A DNA stretch of 64,000 nucleotides, taken from NCBI GenBank assembly GCA_963620035.1, contig CAVEXN010000001.1:62001-126000 (forward strand), read 5' to 3'. Under the pieces are notes generated by a model. It was not told where the DNA came from. It searched no databases and saw only the letters and a program-made list of their open reading frames with translations. The translations under genes were made by a program, and so were the position numbers. The first letter of the stretch is position 1; every line of letters begins with the position of its first letter. This document shows, piece by piece, positions 57,347-64,000 of the stretch. The stretch is from F23-D06 sp963620035 (GTDB taxonomy: Bacteria > Bacteroidota > Bacteroidia > Bacteroidales > WCHB1-69).

Positions 57347-59950
57347 CTATTCGGAAACCAACCGTATGATTTCCGCCACAGCATCGGGGACACCGGCAGC
57401 ATTTTTCCCACCGGCCATTGAGAGGGTGGGTTGTCCGCCGCCTCCGCCTTGGATGAGTTTGCCGGCGGCGCGCACCAGTTTTGTGGAGTCAAGTTTCCCC
57501 GCCAGGTCGTCTGAAAGCGCGACGACAAGATTCGGTTTGCTGTCATAGACGCTGCCCAGCACAACAATTCTGTTTGGCTCTTTGCGCAGCTGGAATGCGA
57601 CATTGCGCAGCATGTCAGGACCGAATGTGCCGATGTGGGAAAGCAATTGCATACCATTTGTTGTTTTGGCGGCAGTTTCCAATTCTTGGCACAAGGTCAG
57701 AACCTGTTGTTTCTCTATTTCTTCAATCTTCTTGCGTCCTTGCACGTTCTCGTCCATCAGTTTCTGAATGGCCTGCTCTATATTGCCCGTGCCGAGCAAG
57801 TTCTTGATGCGCTGAATCAAGTCTTGATTGTGATATACGGTTTCTTCGGCGGCGGTTCCGGTCACGGCCTCGATGCGGCGTACGCCGGCGGCCACGGCTC
57901 CTTCTGACAAGATCTTGAAAAAGCCGATGTTGCCGGTTGCAGAGGTGTGGGTGCCGCCGCAGAGTTCAACGGCATCGCCGAATTGGATGACGCGCACCAA
58001 TTTCCCGTATTTTTCGCCAAACAGGGCCACGGCTCCTTTGGCGCGGGCTTCTTCAATAGGCACGTCGAGATGTTCCTGCAAAGGTATGTTCTTGCGAACC
58101 ATATCGTTCACCATCTTCTCCACAAGCACGATTTCTTCGTCCGTGACTTTTGAGAAGTGCGAAAAGTCGAAGCGTAGGCGGTCCGGAGCCACCATGGAGC
58201 CTTTTTGTTCTACGTGTTTGCCCAGAATGGTGCGCAGGGCATAGTCAAGCAGGTGGGTTGCCGAATGGTTGTTGGCGGTTTTCTGCCGTCTGCCAGCATC
58301 AACTTTTGCGGTGAATGTGTCCGTCAGACTGTCGGGCAGTTGGGCAGTGTGGTGTATGGTCAGGTTGTTCTCTTTTGTGGTGTTGAAGACTTCGACCCTC
58401 TCTGTCTGGTTTTCGAGCCGCCCCGTGTCGCCCACCTGTCCGCCCGATTCGGCATAGAACGGGGTTTTGTCGAGCACAATCTGATAGGAAGTTTTGTTTT
58501 TGGCCGAAACCTTGCGGTACTTCACAATCTTACATTCACAACCGGTCTGATGATAGCCTACAAACGTTGTCGGCGTGTCCATATGTTCGAGTTCAATCCA
58601 GTCGTCGGCGGTGACGGCGGCGGCAGCACGGGAGCGCTCTTTCTGCCGGAGCAGCCCGCGTTGAAAGCCGTCCATGTCAACCGTGCGATTTTTTTCCGAG
58701 GCCAACAATTGCGTGAGGTCTATGGGAAAGCCGTAAGTGTCGAACAGTTCAAAGGCAAAGTCGCCGTCTATCTGGGTTTTGCCGCTGTTTTTTGACACAT
58801 ACTCTTCAAAGCGCACGATGCCTTTGGCCAATGTTTTCAGGAAAGCGTTCTCTTCTTCCAGGATAATGCGGGAGACGAGTTCCTGCTGACGGTTGAGTTC
58901 CGGAAACTGATGTCCCATCTGTTCTGTCAGGTCGGGCACGAGGCTGTAGATGAACGGGTCTTTGAAGTTGAGGAAAGTGAACCCGTAGCGGATGGCTCTC
59001 CGCAGGATGCGTCGGATGACATAGCCTGCGCCCATGTTGGAGGGCAGCTGCCCGTCGGCGATAGAAAACGACACGGCCCGCAGGTGATCGGCCACAACGC
59101 GCAAAGCGATGTCCGTGTCTTTGTCGTCACCGTACTTGACGTTTGCTTTTTGGGCTATCTTTTGGATGATAGGCTGGAAGACGTCGGTGTCGTAGTTCGA
59201 TTTCTTGTTCTGTACCGCCATGCAGAGCCTCTCAAAGCCCATGCCCGTGTCCACATGGTGGCTGGCCAGCATCTCCAGTTCGCCTGAAGCGTTGCGGTTA
59301 TATTGCATAAACACCAGGTTCCAGATTTCGATTACGAGCGGGTTGTCTTTGTTGACAAGGTCGTGTCCGGGCACAATGGCGCGTTCTTTGTCGTCGCGGA
59401 GGTCAATGTGTATTTCGGAGCATGGTCCGCATGGTCCCGTTTCGCCCATTTCCCAAAAGTTGTCTTTCTTGTTGCCGCGCAGGATGCGAGATTCGGGCAG
59501 ATATTGCCGCCATAGGTTGAACGCCTCTTCGTCAAATGCGGTGCCGTCTTTTTCGTCACCTTGAAAGACGGTGGCGTATAGCCGTTCTTTGTCCAGTTTC
59601 ATAACTTCTGTGAGAAACTCCCATGCGTAGGCGATGGCTTCCTTTTTGAAGTAGTCACCGAACGACCAGTTGCCGAGCATCTCAAACATAGTGTGGTGGT
59701 AAGTGTCTCTGCCCACCTCTTCCAAATCGTTGTGTTTGCCGGACACGCGCAGACACTTTTGGCTGTCTGCCACCCTGACGTGCTCGGGGTGCGAGTTGCC
59801 TAAAAAGATGTCCTTGAATTGGTTCATTCCGGCATTGGTGAACATCAAAGTGGGGTCGTTTTTCACTACAATGGGTGCCGAGGGTACGATATGGTGATTC
59901 TTGGATTTGAAAAATTCCAGAAAAGCGGAACGGATTTCAGCTGAAGTCAT
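57347..59950 (-). CDS. alaS: Alanine-tRNA ligase
   Basis: 867 residues. Aminoacylation domain: SAEIRSAFLEFFKSKNHHIVPSAPI, NAGMNQFKDIFLG, MLGNWSFGDYFKKEAI, VIEIWNLVFMQYNR. Editing domain: NNHSATHLLDYALR and CGGTHTSATGNIGFF with zinc-binding His/Cys. C-terminal oligomerisation domain ending in GGGQPTLSMAGG. Length is normal for the family. Single-gene unit. Confidence 0.98.
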   Translation of the reverse strand: MTSAEIRSAFLEFFKSKNHHIVPSAPIVVKNDPTLMFTNAGMNQFKDIFLGNSHPEHVRVADSQKCLRVSGKHNDLEEVGRDTYHHTMFEMLGNWSFGDYFKKEAIAYAWEFLTEVMKLDKERLYATVFQGDEKDGTAFDEEAFNLWRQYLPESRILRGNKKDNFWEMGETGPCGPCSEIHIDLRDDKERAIVPGHDLVNKDNPLVIEIWNLVFMQYNRNASGELEMLASHHVDTGMGFERLCMAVQNKKSNYDTDVFQPIIQKIAQKANVKYGDDKDTDIALRVVADHLRAVSFSIADGQLPSNMGAGYVIRRILRRAIRYGFTFLNFKDPFIYSLVPDLTEQMGHQFPELNRQQELVSRIILEEENAFLKTLAKGIVRFEEYVSKNSGKTQIDGDFAFELFDTYGFPIDLTQLLASEKNRTVDMDGFQRGLLRQKERSRAAAAVTADDWIELEHMDTPTTFVGYHQTGCECKIVKYRKVSAKNKTSYQIVLDKTPFYAESGGQVGDTGRLENQTERVEVFNTTKENNLTIHHTAQLPDSLTDTFTAKVDAGRRQKTANNHSATHLLDYALRTILGKHVEQKGSMVAPDRLRFDFSHFSKVTDEEIVLVEKMVNDMVRKNIPLQEHLDVPIEEARAKGAVALFGEKYGKLVRVIQFGDAVELCGGTHTSATGNIGFFKILSEGAVAAGVRRIEAVTGTAAEETVYHNQDLIQRIKNLLGTGNIEQAIQKLMDENVQGRKKIEEIEKQQVLTLCQELETAAKTTNGMQLLSHIGTFGPDMLRNVAFQLRKEPNRIVVLGSVYDSKPNLVVALSDDLAGKLDSTKLVRAAGKLIQGGGGGQPTLSMAGGKNAAGVPDAVAEIIRLVSE

Positions 59951-59975
59951 ATTGTCTTACTATTTTTTAGGGGTG

Positions 59976-59983
59976 CAAAAATA
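59976..59983 (-). promoter_or_regulatory. -7 element of alaS
   Basis: TATTTTTG on the minus strand, 25 nt before the alaS ATG. Confidence 0.62.
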
Positions 59984-60089
59984 GCATAAAATTCGGTTTG
60001 GCTGATGGCAGACCGGAATGTCTTGTCGGCAACCAAGCAATATCTCCCAAAAAGGGTGACAAGATTTCAAACCATGCGGTCTTTTTTTG

Positions 60090-60097
60090 TATCTTTG
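60090..60097 (+). promoter_or_regulatory. -7 element of the lipoprotein-MORN unit
   Basis: TATCTTTG, 29 nt before the ATG at 60127. Confidence 0.62.
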
Positions 60098-60126
60098 CCG
60101 CCATCAATCAAAAAATCAACAAAAAG

Positions 60127-60576
60127 ATGAAAAGATTACTTCCCATTATCATGATTCTGCTGGTTGGTCTTACGGCATGTACCGACGGCGGCGGAAAACA
60201 GTATGCCGGCACATACAAAGGCACGTTTACTTTTGTGAACCAGGACAACAGAACGAAAGACGGCACCGTCATCTTTACAAACAATCCGCTCTCCAACGAC
60301 GGGGTGTTGCTTTATGCATGCCTTCCGCTGGAATCTGTGTCCACCGGAAAATACCAGACCAAGAGCGAGAATACAGAATACATTTCCCAAGTGCTCCAAA
60401 ACATCATCGGCAACAACAGTTACATCGATACCGCTACCGAAACGGTAAAGGACATTACAGTGGAAGCCGTTTTTGCCGGAAACACGGTTACCATGTCCGT
60501 CTATTACACGATTGCTCTGCTGAACGACTTGTTGAACACCCGCGTCGAACTTGTCACGTTCACAGGCACGAAATAG
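60127..60576 (+). CDS. Small lipoprotein of unknown function (NlpE-like fold possible)
   Basis: 149 residues from ATG 60127 with a clear lipoprotein signal (IIMILLVGLTACTD, Cys about 18). The mature part begins YAGTYKGTFTFVN, like copper-resistance NlpE or lipocalin-type barrels of Bacteroidetes, followed by beta-rich sequence. The similarity is weak and I do not assign a function. The MORN gene follows after 9 nt. Confidence 0.72.
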   Translation: MKRLLPIIMILLVGLTACTDGGGKQYAGTYKGTFTFVNQDNRTKDGTVIFTNNPLSNDGVLLYACLPLESVSTGKYQTKSENTEYISQVLQNIIGNNSYIDTATETVKDITVEAVFAGNTVTMSVYYTIALLNDLLNTRVELVTFTGTK

Positions 60577-60585
60577 CCATCCCGA

Positions 60586-62082
60586 ATGAAGAAGAAATGG
60601 TGTCTTGTGGCAGGACTTTTTTTATGCGTTGTGCTCGGATCTGCACAAGACACGCTGACACGCAAGTATAAAGTTTACTATTACCCCTCCGGCATTAAGT
60701 CAAGTGAGGGGTTTTTAATAGACGGCAAGCCCGACGGGTGGTGGAAGTCGTACGACGAGAAAGGGAATCTGATTTCCGAGGGCAACCGGAAGGATTTTCT
60801 GCTCGACAGCCTTTGGACGTTCTATGCAGACGGACACAAAAGCCTTACCATATATTATAAGGCAGGCAAGAAAAACGGCTTCCAAACCCAATATGCCATT
60901 GACGAGTTCACGGTTTCCAACTGGCTGAACGATACGATTTCCGGCATCGTCACTACTTACGACACGGCAGGATGGATAAAGAAATGTGTTCCCTATTTGG
61001 ACGGAAAACCGCATGGCCTCGCCAAGGAAATTGACGTTTCTGGGCTGGTGACGGCCGTGACGCCCTATTGGCACGGCATTGCCGGCAGACGAGAACGCAT
61101 AAACCGCACCGATGCGTCTGGAGCAAAACAAGGCGGCTGGAAATATTTCTGGAACAATGGCAATCTCCGGCTCGAGGGTTCCTACTTGAATGGCAAGCGG
61201 CATGGTTTTTTCAAGTATTATGATGAGAACGGCGCTTTCCTTCATGTTGAAAAATACGACCACGACCAACTCGTCAAGGATGCTGCCGAGACTAAGAAAG
61301 TGGAACTGCACACGGCTTACCATACAAACGGGAAGCCCTCAATTGTAGCTTCCTATTACAATGGGAGGCAAGACGGCATACGACGTGAGTTCGATACCGC
61401 CGGCAATGTCGTGAAAGGCTATCTTTTTGAGGATGGTTGGCTGCGCTATGAGGGCATTACTGACTTCAACGGATTACGGCAAGGACTATGGAAAGAGTAT
61501 TACCAAACGGGCGAACTTCGCTCTAAAGGGAAATACAAAAATTCGAATCCCATAGGTGAATGGAAGTTCTATTTCCAGGACATGACCATCGAAATTGTTG
61601 GCATCTATGGCAGGAAAGGTCGCAAGCAGGGCGAATGGATATGGTTCTACCCCGGCGGCGACACAATGACTGTGGCAAACTACGACGAGGGTGAACTGGA
61701 CGGACGTTTTGTTGAATATGACGAAAACGGCATGGCGCTAACAGAGGGATATTATGTGGCAGGACTGGAAGAGGGTCTTTGGGTGTACCGCAATGGCAAT
61801 GCCGAAGAAAAAGGAAAATATGATGGCGGCAAGCAGGACGGCGTCTGGAAAACAGTGCTCGACAACGGAAAAACCATTATGGAAATATCATACCGCGACG
61901 GTCTCCGGCATGGACGATACACGGCATATTGGGAAAACGGCCGGGTGAAAAAGACCGGAAAATATGTTGACGGGCTTCAGGACGGCGTCTGGATGCAGTA
62001 TGATGAGGAGGGAGTTTTATTTCTAACTACATTATTTCAAGATGGTAAAGAAATCAAATGGAACAACTACACAATAAAATGA
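60586..62082 (+). CDS. Secreted MORN-repeat (YwqK-like) protein
   Basis: 498 residues with a signal peptide ending LGSAQD, then about fourteen MORN_2-type repeats of 20-35 residues, such as GKPDGWWKSYDEKGNL, GAKQGGWKYFWNNGNLRLEG, GLRQGLWKEYYQTGEL, GRKQGEWIWFYPGG, GKQDGVWKTVLDNG and GLQDGVWMQYDEEG. It is often annotated as a toxin-antitoxin YwqK antitoxin, but no toxin is nearby and export argues against that. It probably forms an extended beta-sheet binding surface in the envelope. Confidence 0.87.
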   Translation: MKKKWCLVAGLFLCVVLGSAQDTLTRKYKVYYYPSGIKSSEGFLIDGKPDGWWKSYDEKGNLISEGNRKDFLLDSLWTFYADGHKSLTIYYKAGKKNGFQTQYAIDEFTVSNWLNDTISGIVTTYDTAGWIKKCVPYLDGKPHGLAKEIDVSGLVTAVTPYWHGIAGRRERINRTDASGAKQGGWKYFWNNGNLRLEGSYLNGKRHGFFKYYDENGAFLHVEKYDHDQLVKDAAETKKVELHTAYHTNGKPSIVASYYNGRQDGIRREFDTAGNVVKGYLFEDGWLRYEGITDFNGLRQGLWKEYYQTGELRSKGKYKNSNPIGEWKFYFQDMTIEIVGIYGRKGRKQGEWIWFYPGGDTMTVANYDEGELDGRFVEYDENGMALTEGYYVAGLEEGLWVYRNGNAEEKGKYDGGKQDGVWKTVLDNGKTIMEISYRDGLRHGRYTAYWENGRVKKTGKYVDGLQDGVWMQYDEEGVLFLTTLFQDGKEIKWNNYTIK

Positions 62083-62207
62083 CCTTATTTAAGTTGTACC
62101 CATTAAACTTTTCAAAAGGCATGTCATCTTTGAAAAGTTCTGTCTGAACGCTATTCCGGTTCTGAACGTTTTTGCCGGTTATTAATCTGTTAACGAAAAT
62201 AACTCTT

Positions 62208-63812
62208 ATGGGACATAGAATCTGTATTGTACTTTTGACTATTCTGTTGTGCGCAATGAATATCCTGGATGCACAGCCTATGGCAGGAAACGCAGAAAAC
62301 CATGACAATACAGGCACTACAGTTGCCGAAAGCGCTACCGATATATTCACCCGGGATGAAATCCGCATTATGGATTCCATGCTCAATACTTGGTATGTGC
62401 GGAGCGAGGTCGCCAAAAAAGAGTCTGTTCTTTCAAAACTCAAAGATGACACTACCTTATATGATAACAATGATACTCTGATTTTCAAGCGATTGTCTCA
62501 GATTGTCACGGCGGTGCCTTTGGCGTATAATAGCCGCGTGAAACGCTTCATTGAACTCTATGCCGTGCAACGGCAGCGTTCGTCCGCTGTTATCTTGGGT
62601 CTTGCCCAATATTATTATCCTTGGATGCGCGAGATTTTTGACAAATATGATGTGCCCGAAGATTTGATATACATCACAATCATAGAATCGGCACTGAACC
62701 CGCTGGCGGTGTCGCCTGCCGGCGCTACTGGCATTTGGCAGTTCATGTACAATACCGGAAAGATTTATGGGCTTACGACCAACACATTTGTTGACGACCG
62801 GCGAGACCCTTATAAGGCGACTGATGCGGCTGCCCGCCATTTACGCGACCTGTACAACATTTTCAATGACTGGGGGTTGGCTATTTCCGCCTATAATTGC
62901 GGAGCCGGCAATGTGCGTAAGGCCATCCAGCGATCCGGCGGAAAAACTGATTTTTGGGGAGTCTCTGACTATCTGCCCCGCGAAACGCAGAATTATTTCC
63001 CGGCTTTCATTGGAGCCTTGTATATGATGACTTATCATAACCTTTACGGCATTTCGCCAGCCAATCTTTCTATCCCTACTGACGTTGACACGGTGATGGT
63101 CAGCAAGGAACTTCATTTCGGACAGATTTCTGAAGTGCTCGGAATCAGTCGCGAGGAGATAAAGTCGCTGAATCCGCAATACAAAAAAGAGATTATCCCG
63201 GCATTTAACAATAAAACCTGCCCGTTAAGGTTGCGTTCAAGTGACATCATCAGGTTTATTGACTTACAAGATTCCATCACCAAGTACAAGCACGACGATT
63301 ATTTCAACACGACACGCGACTTGAACAAAGAAGTGTTGACCACGAACGAAAACGGAGACCTTGTAAAGAAGACGCCCAACAAATACCACACCGTACGCAA
63401 GGGCGAAACGGTTGCTTCCATTGCACGCAAATATGGAATCACTGTCAGTAAACTCAAGTCACTGAATCGTTTGCGCAGCAACTACCTTAAAGTCGGGCAA
63501 CGGCTTTTGGTAAAGAAAGGGACAACCGTTATAGTGAAGCCTGCTACGGTGCCCATTGACAGCACCGCCGTGGCAGTTGCCGACTCTTCAGCTTTGGCGG
63601 TTTCATCCGAGTCTATTGTAGCCAGCAATGTTGACACCGCAGCTGTGCAACCTGTTGCCGACAAGGTACACATCGTGAAAAAGGGACAGACGCTTTCCTC
63701 CATTGCCCACATCTATGGAACAACGGCGGCGGCGTTGGCTTCTTATAACCATATCTCCAACATCAATTCCATACAAATCGGTCAGAAGATAAAAATTCCG
63801 GCCCGTAGATAA
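62208..63812 (+). CDS. MltD-like lytic transglycosylase with two LysM domains
   Basis: Periplasmic murein lytic transglycosylase. 534 residues from ATG 62208 with a signal peptide ending LDAQPM. SLT domain at about 145-270 with catalytic Glu in TIIESALNPLAVSPAGATGIWQ, then DPYKATDAAARHLRDLY and AISAYNCGAGNVRKAI. Two LysM modules (YHTVRKGETVASIARKYGIT and VHIVKKGQTLSSIAHIYGTT) flank a Val/Ala/Ser-rich linker. A strong terminator follows. Confidence 0.93.
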   Translation: MGHRICIVLLTILLCAMNILDAQPMAGNAENHDNTGTTVAESATDIFTRDEIRIMDSMLNTWYVRSEVAKKESVLSKLKDDTTLYDNNDTLIFKRLSQIVTAVPLAYNSRVKRFIELYAVQRQRSSAVILGLAQYYYPWMREIFDKYDVPEDLIYITIIESALNPLAVSPAGATGIWQFMYNTGKIYGLTTNTFVDDRRDPYKATDAAARHLRDLYNIFNDWGLAISAYNCGAGNVRKAIQRSGGKTDFWGVSDYLPRETQNYFPAFIGALYMMTYHNLYGISPANLSIPTDVDTVMVSKELHFGQISEVLGISREEIKSLNPQYKKEIIPAFNNKTCPLRLRSSDIIRFIDLQDSITKYKHDDYFNTTRDLNKEVLTTNENGDLVKKTPNKYHTVRKGETVASIARKYGITVSKLKSLNRLRSNYLKVGQRLLVKKGTTVIVKPATVPIDSTAVAVADSSALAVSSESIVASNVDTAAVQPVADKVHIVKKGQTLSSIAHIYGTTAAALASYNHISNINSIQIGQKIKIPARR

Positions 63813-63866
63813 TCAAAAAGCCAGTCTTTAGATTTGGGATTTGTTGCCGGACGGTTCAGAAAGAAC

Positions 63867-63906
63867 AAAAAAAGTGGGATAGCATCAGGCTATTCCACTT
63901 TTTTTT
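63867..63906. terminator. Bidirectional terminator after the MltD-like gene
   Basis: AAAAAAAGTGGGATAGC pairs with GCTATTCCACTTTTTTT (one G-T pair) around a 5-nt loop. It also suits the convergent gene entering from the right edge. Confidence 0.9.
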
Positions 63907-63928
63907 GAGAATGGAGAATATACAGAAG

Positions 63929-64000
63929 TTATTCTGCGTTTCTGTATTCATTAACGATTTCCTTGACGTTGGCGGAGGCCAGGCGTCCGAACACCTTGCC
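63929..64000 (-). CDS. 3' end of a gene, possibly NuoE/HndA-like subunit (partial)
   Basis: Only 23 codons and the TAA stop lie in the window: GKVFGRLASANVKEIVNEYR then NAE. The pattern resembles the C-terminus of thioredoxin-like [2Fe-2S] subunits (NuoE/HndA: xGKVYGxLTxxKVxEILxxY). That would fit an NADH-linked hydrogenase and the hydG at 20.8 kb, but the match is too short to rely on. Confidence 0.35.
   Translation of the reverse strand, partial: GKVFGRLASANVKEIVNEYRNAE

Noticed and set aside
60586..62082. YwqK-type antitoxin
   Set aside because: The MORN repeats are responsible for that common label; the protein has a signal peptide and no toxin partner.

Overview
The window is a stretch of Bacteroidota chromosome, almost certainly order Bacteroidales. 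The evidence is: many start regions preceded by the Bacteroidota -7 element TAnnTTTG (several with TTTG 18-19 nt upstream) and almost no Shine-Dalgarno sequences; a short primary sigma factor without region 1.1; GldD and a type IX secretion C-terminal signal; an S46 dipeptidyl-peptidase; HU, a DksA/TraR-like protein and LspA of the Bacteroidetes kind; class II (B12) ribonucleotide reductase, MeaB and HydG, which fit an anaerobic, propionate/hydrogen-metabolising commensal. I cannot name a genus.

Layout. 1-3.5 kb: end of a TldD/PmbA-like gene, pyrBI with a clostridial look and a perfect Shine-Dalgarno, tRNA-Cys. 3.6-9.6 kb: nucleotide-sugar dehydrogenase, a permuted papain-fold lipoprotein, exported flavodoxin, S46 peptidase, lspA, a TraR/DksA-like gene. 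9.6-15.2 kb: T9SS-exported endonuclease-like protein, gldD, rpoD, an HtrA protease, rplU-rpmA and a CCG-domain Fe-S protein. 15.2-23.3 kb: nrdJ, ROK kinase, mltG, a TM1266-type hydrogenase regulator with hydG, holA. 23.3-26.0 kb is the clearest accessory segment: a 40-nt tandem repeat, a type II restriction-modification pair (C5 methyltransferase plus PD-(D/E)xK endonuclease) and what looks like the remnant of an outer-membrane protein gene. 26.0-32.1 kb: secA, a GT4 glycosyltransferase and CoA-disulfide reductase-rhodanese in one overlapping minus-strand run. 32.3-39.7 kb: TPR membrane protein, ribH, fmt, HU, trmH, pnuC, dsrC with a DsrM/NarI-like membrane protein, a beta-CASP nuclease and rmlD.

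39.7-42.5 kb: tRNA-Thr, tuf and tRNA-Trp as in relatives, but then, instead of the usual secE-nusG, a very short FtsZ/tubulin-like GTPase and a convergent Ig-like membrane protein. This pair is the most unusual content of the window. 42.6-60 kb: mutS, gmk, suhB-like, a HI0933 flavoprotein, meaB, lon, rpmE2, an M23-LysM protein, and a surface-sugar run (rfaE2-like, flippase-like membrane protein, WlbA/WbpB-like and WbpM/PglF-like enzymes), then alaS. 60-64 kb: a lipoprotein, a MORN-repeat protein, an MltD-like lytic transglycosylase, and the 3' end of a gene that may encode a NuoE/HndA-type subunit.

Most genes are single-gene or two- to four-gene units with A-rich leaders. Two intergenic regions (36.3 kb and 45.2 kb) carry divergent promoters arranged as long palindromes, and the lon promoter is interleaved with the rpmE2 terminator.
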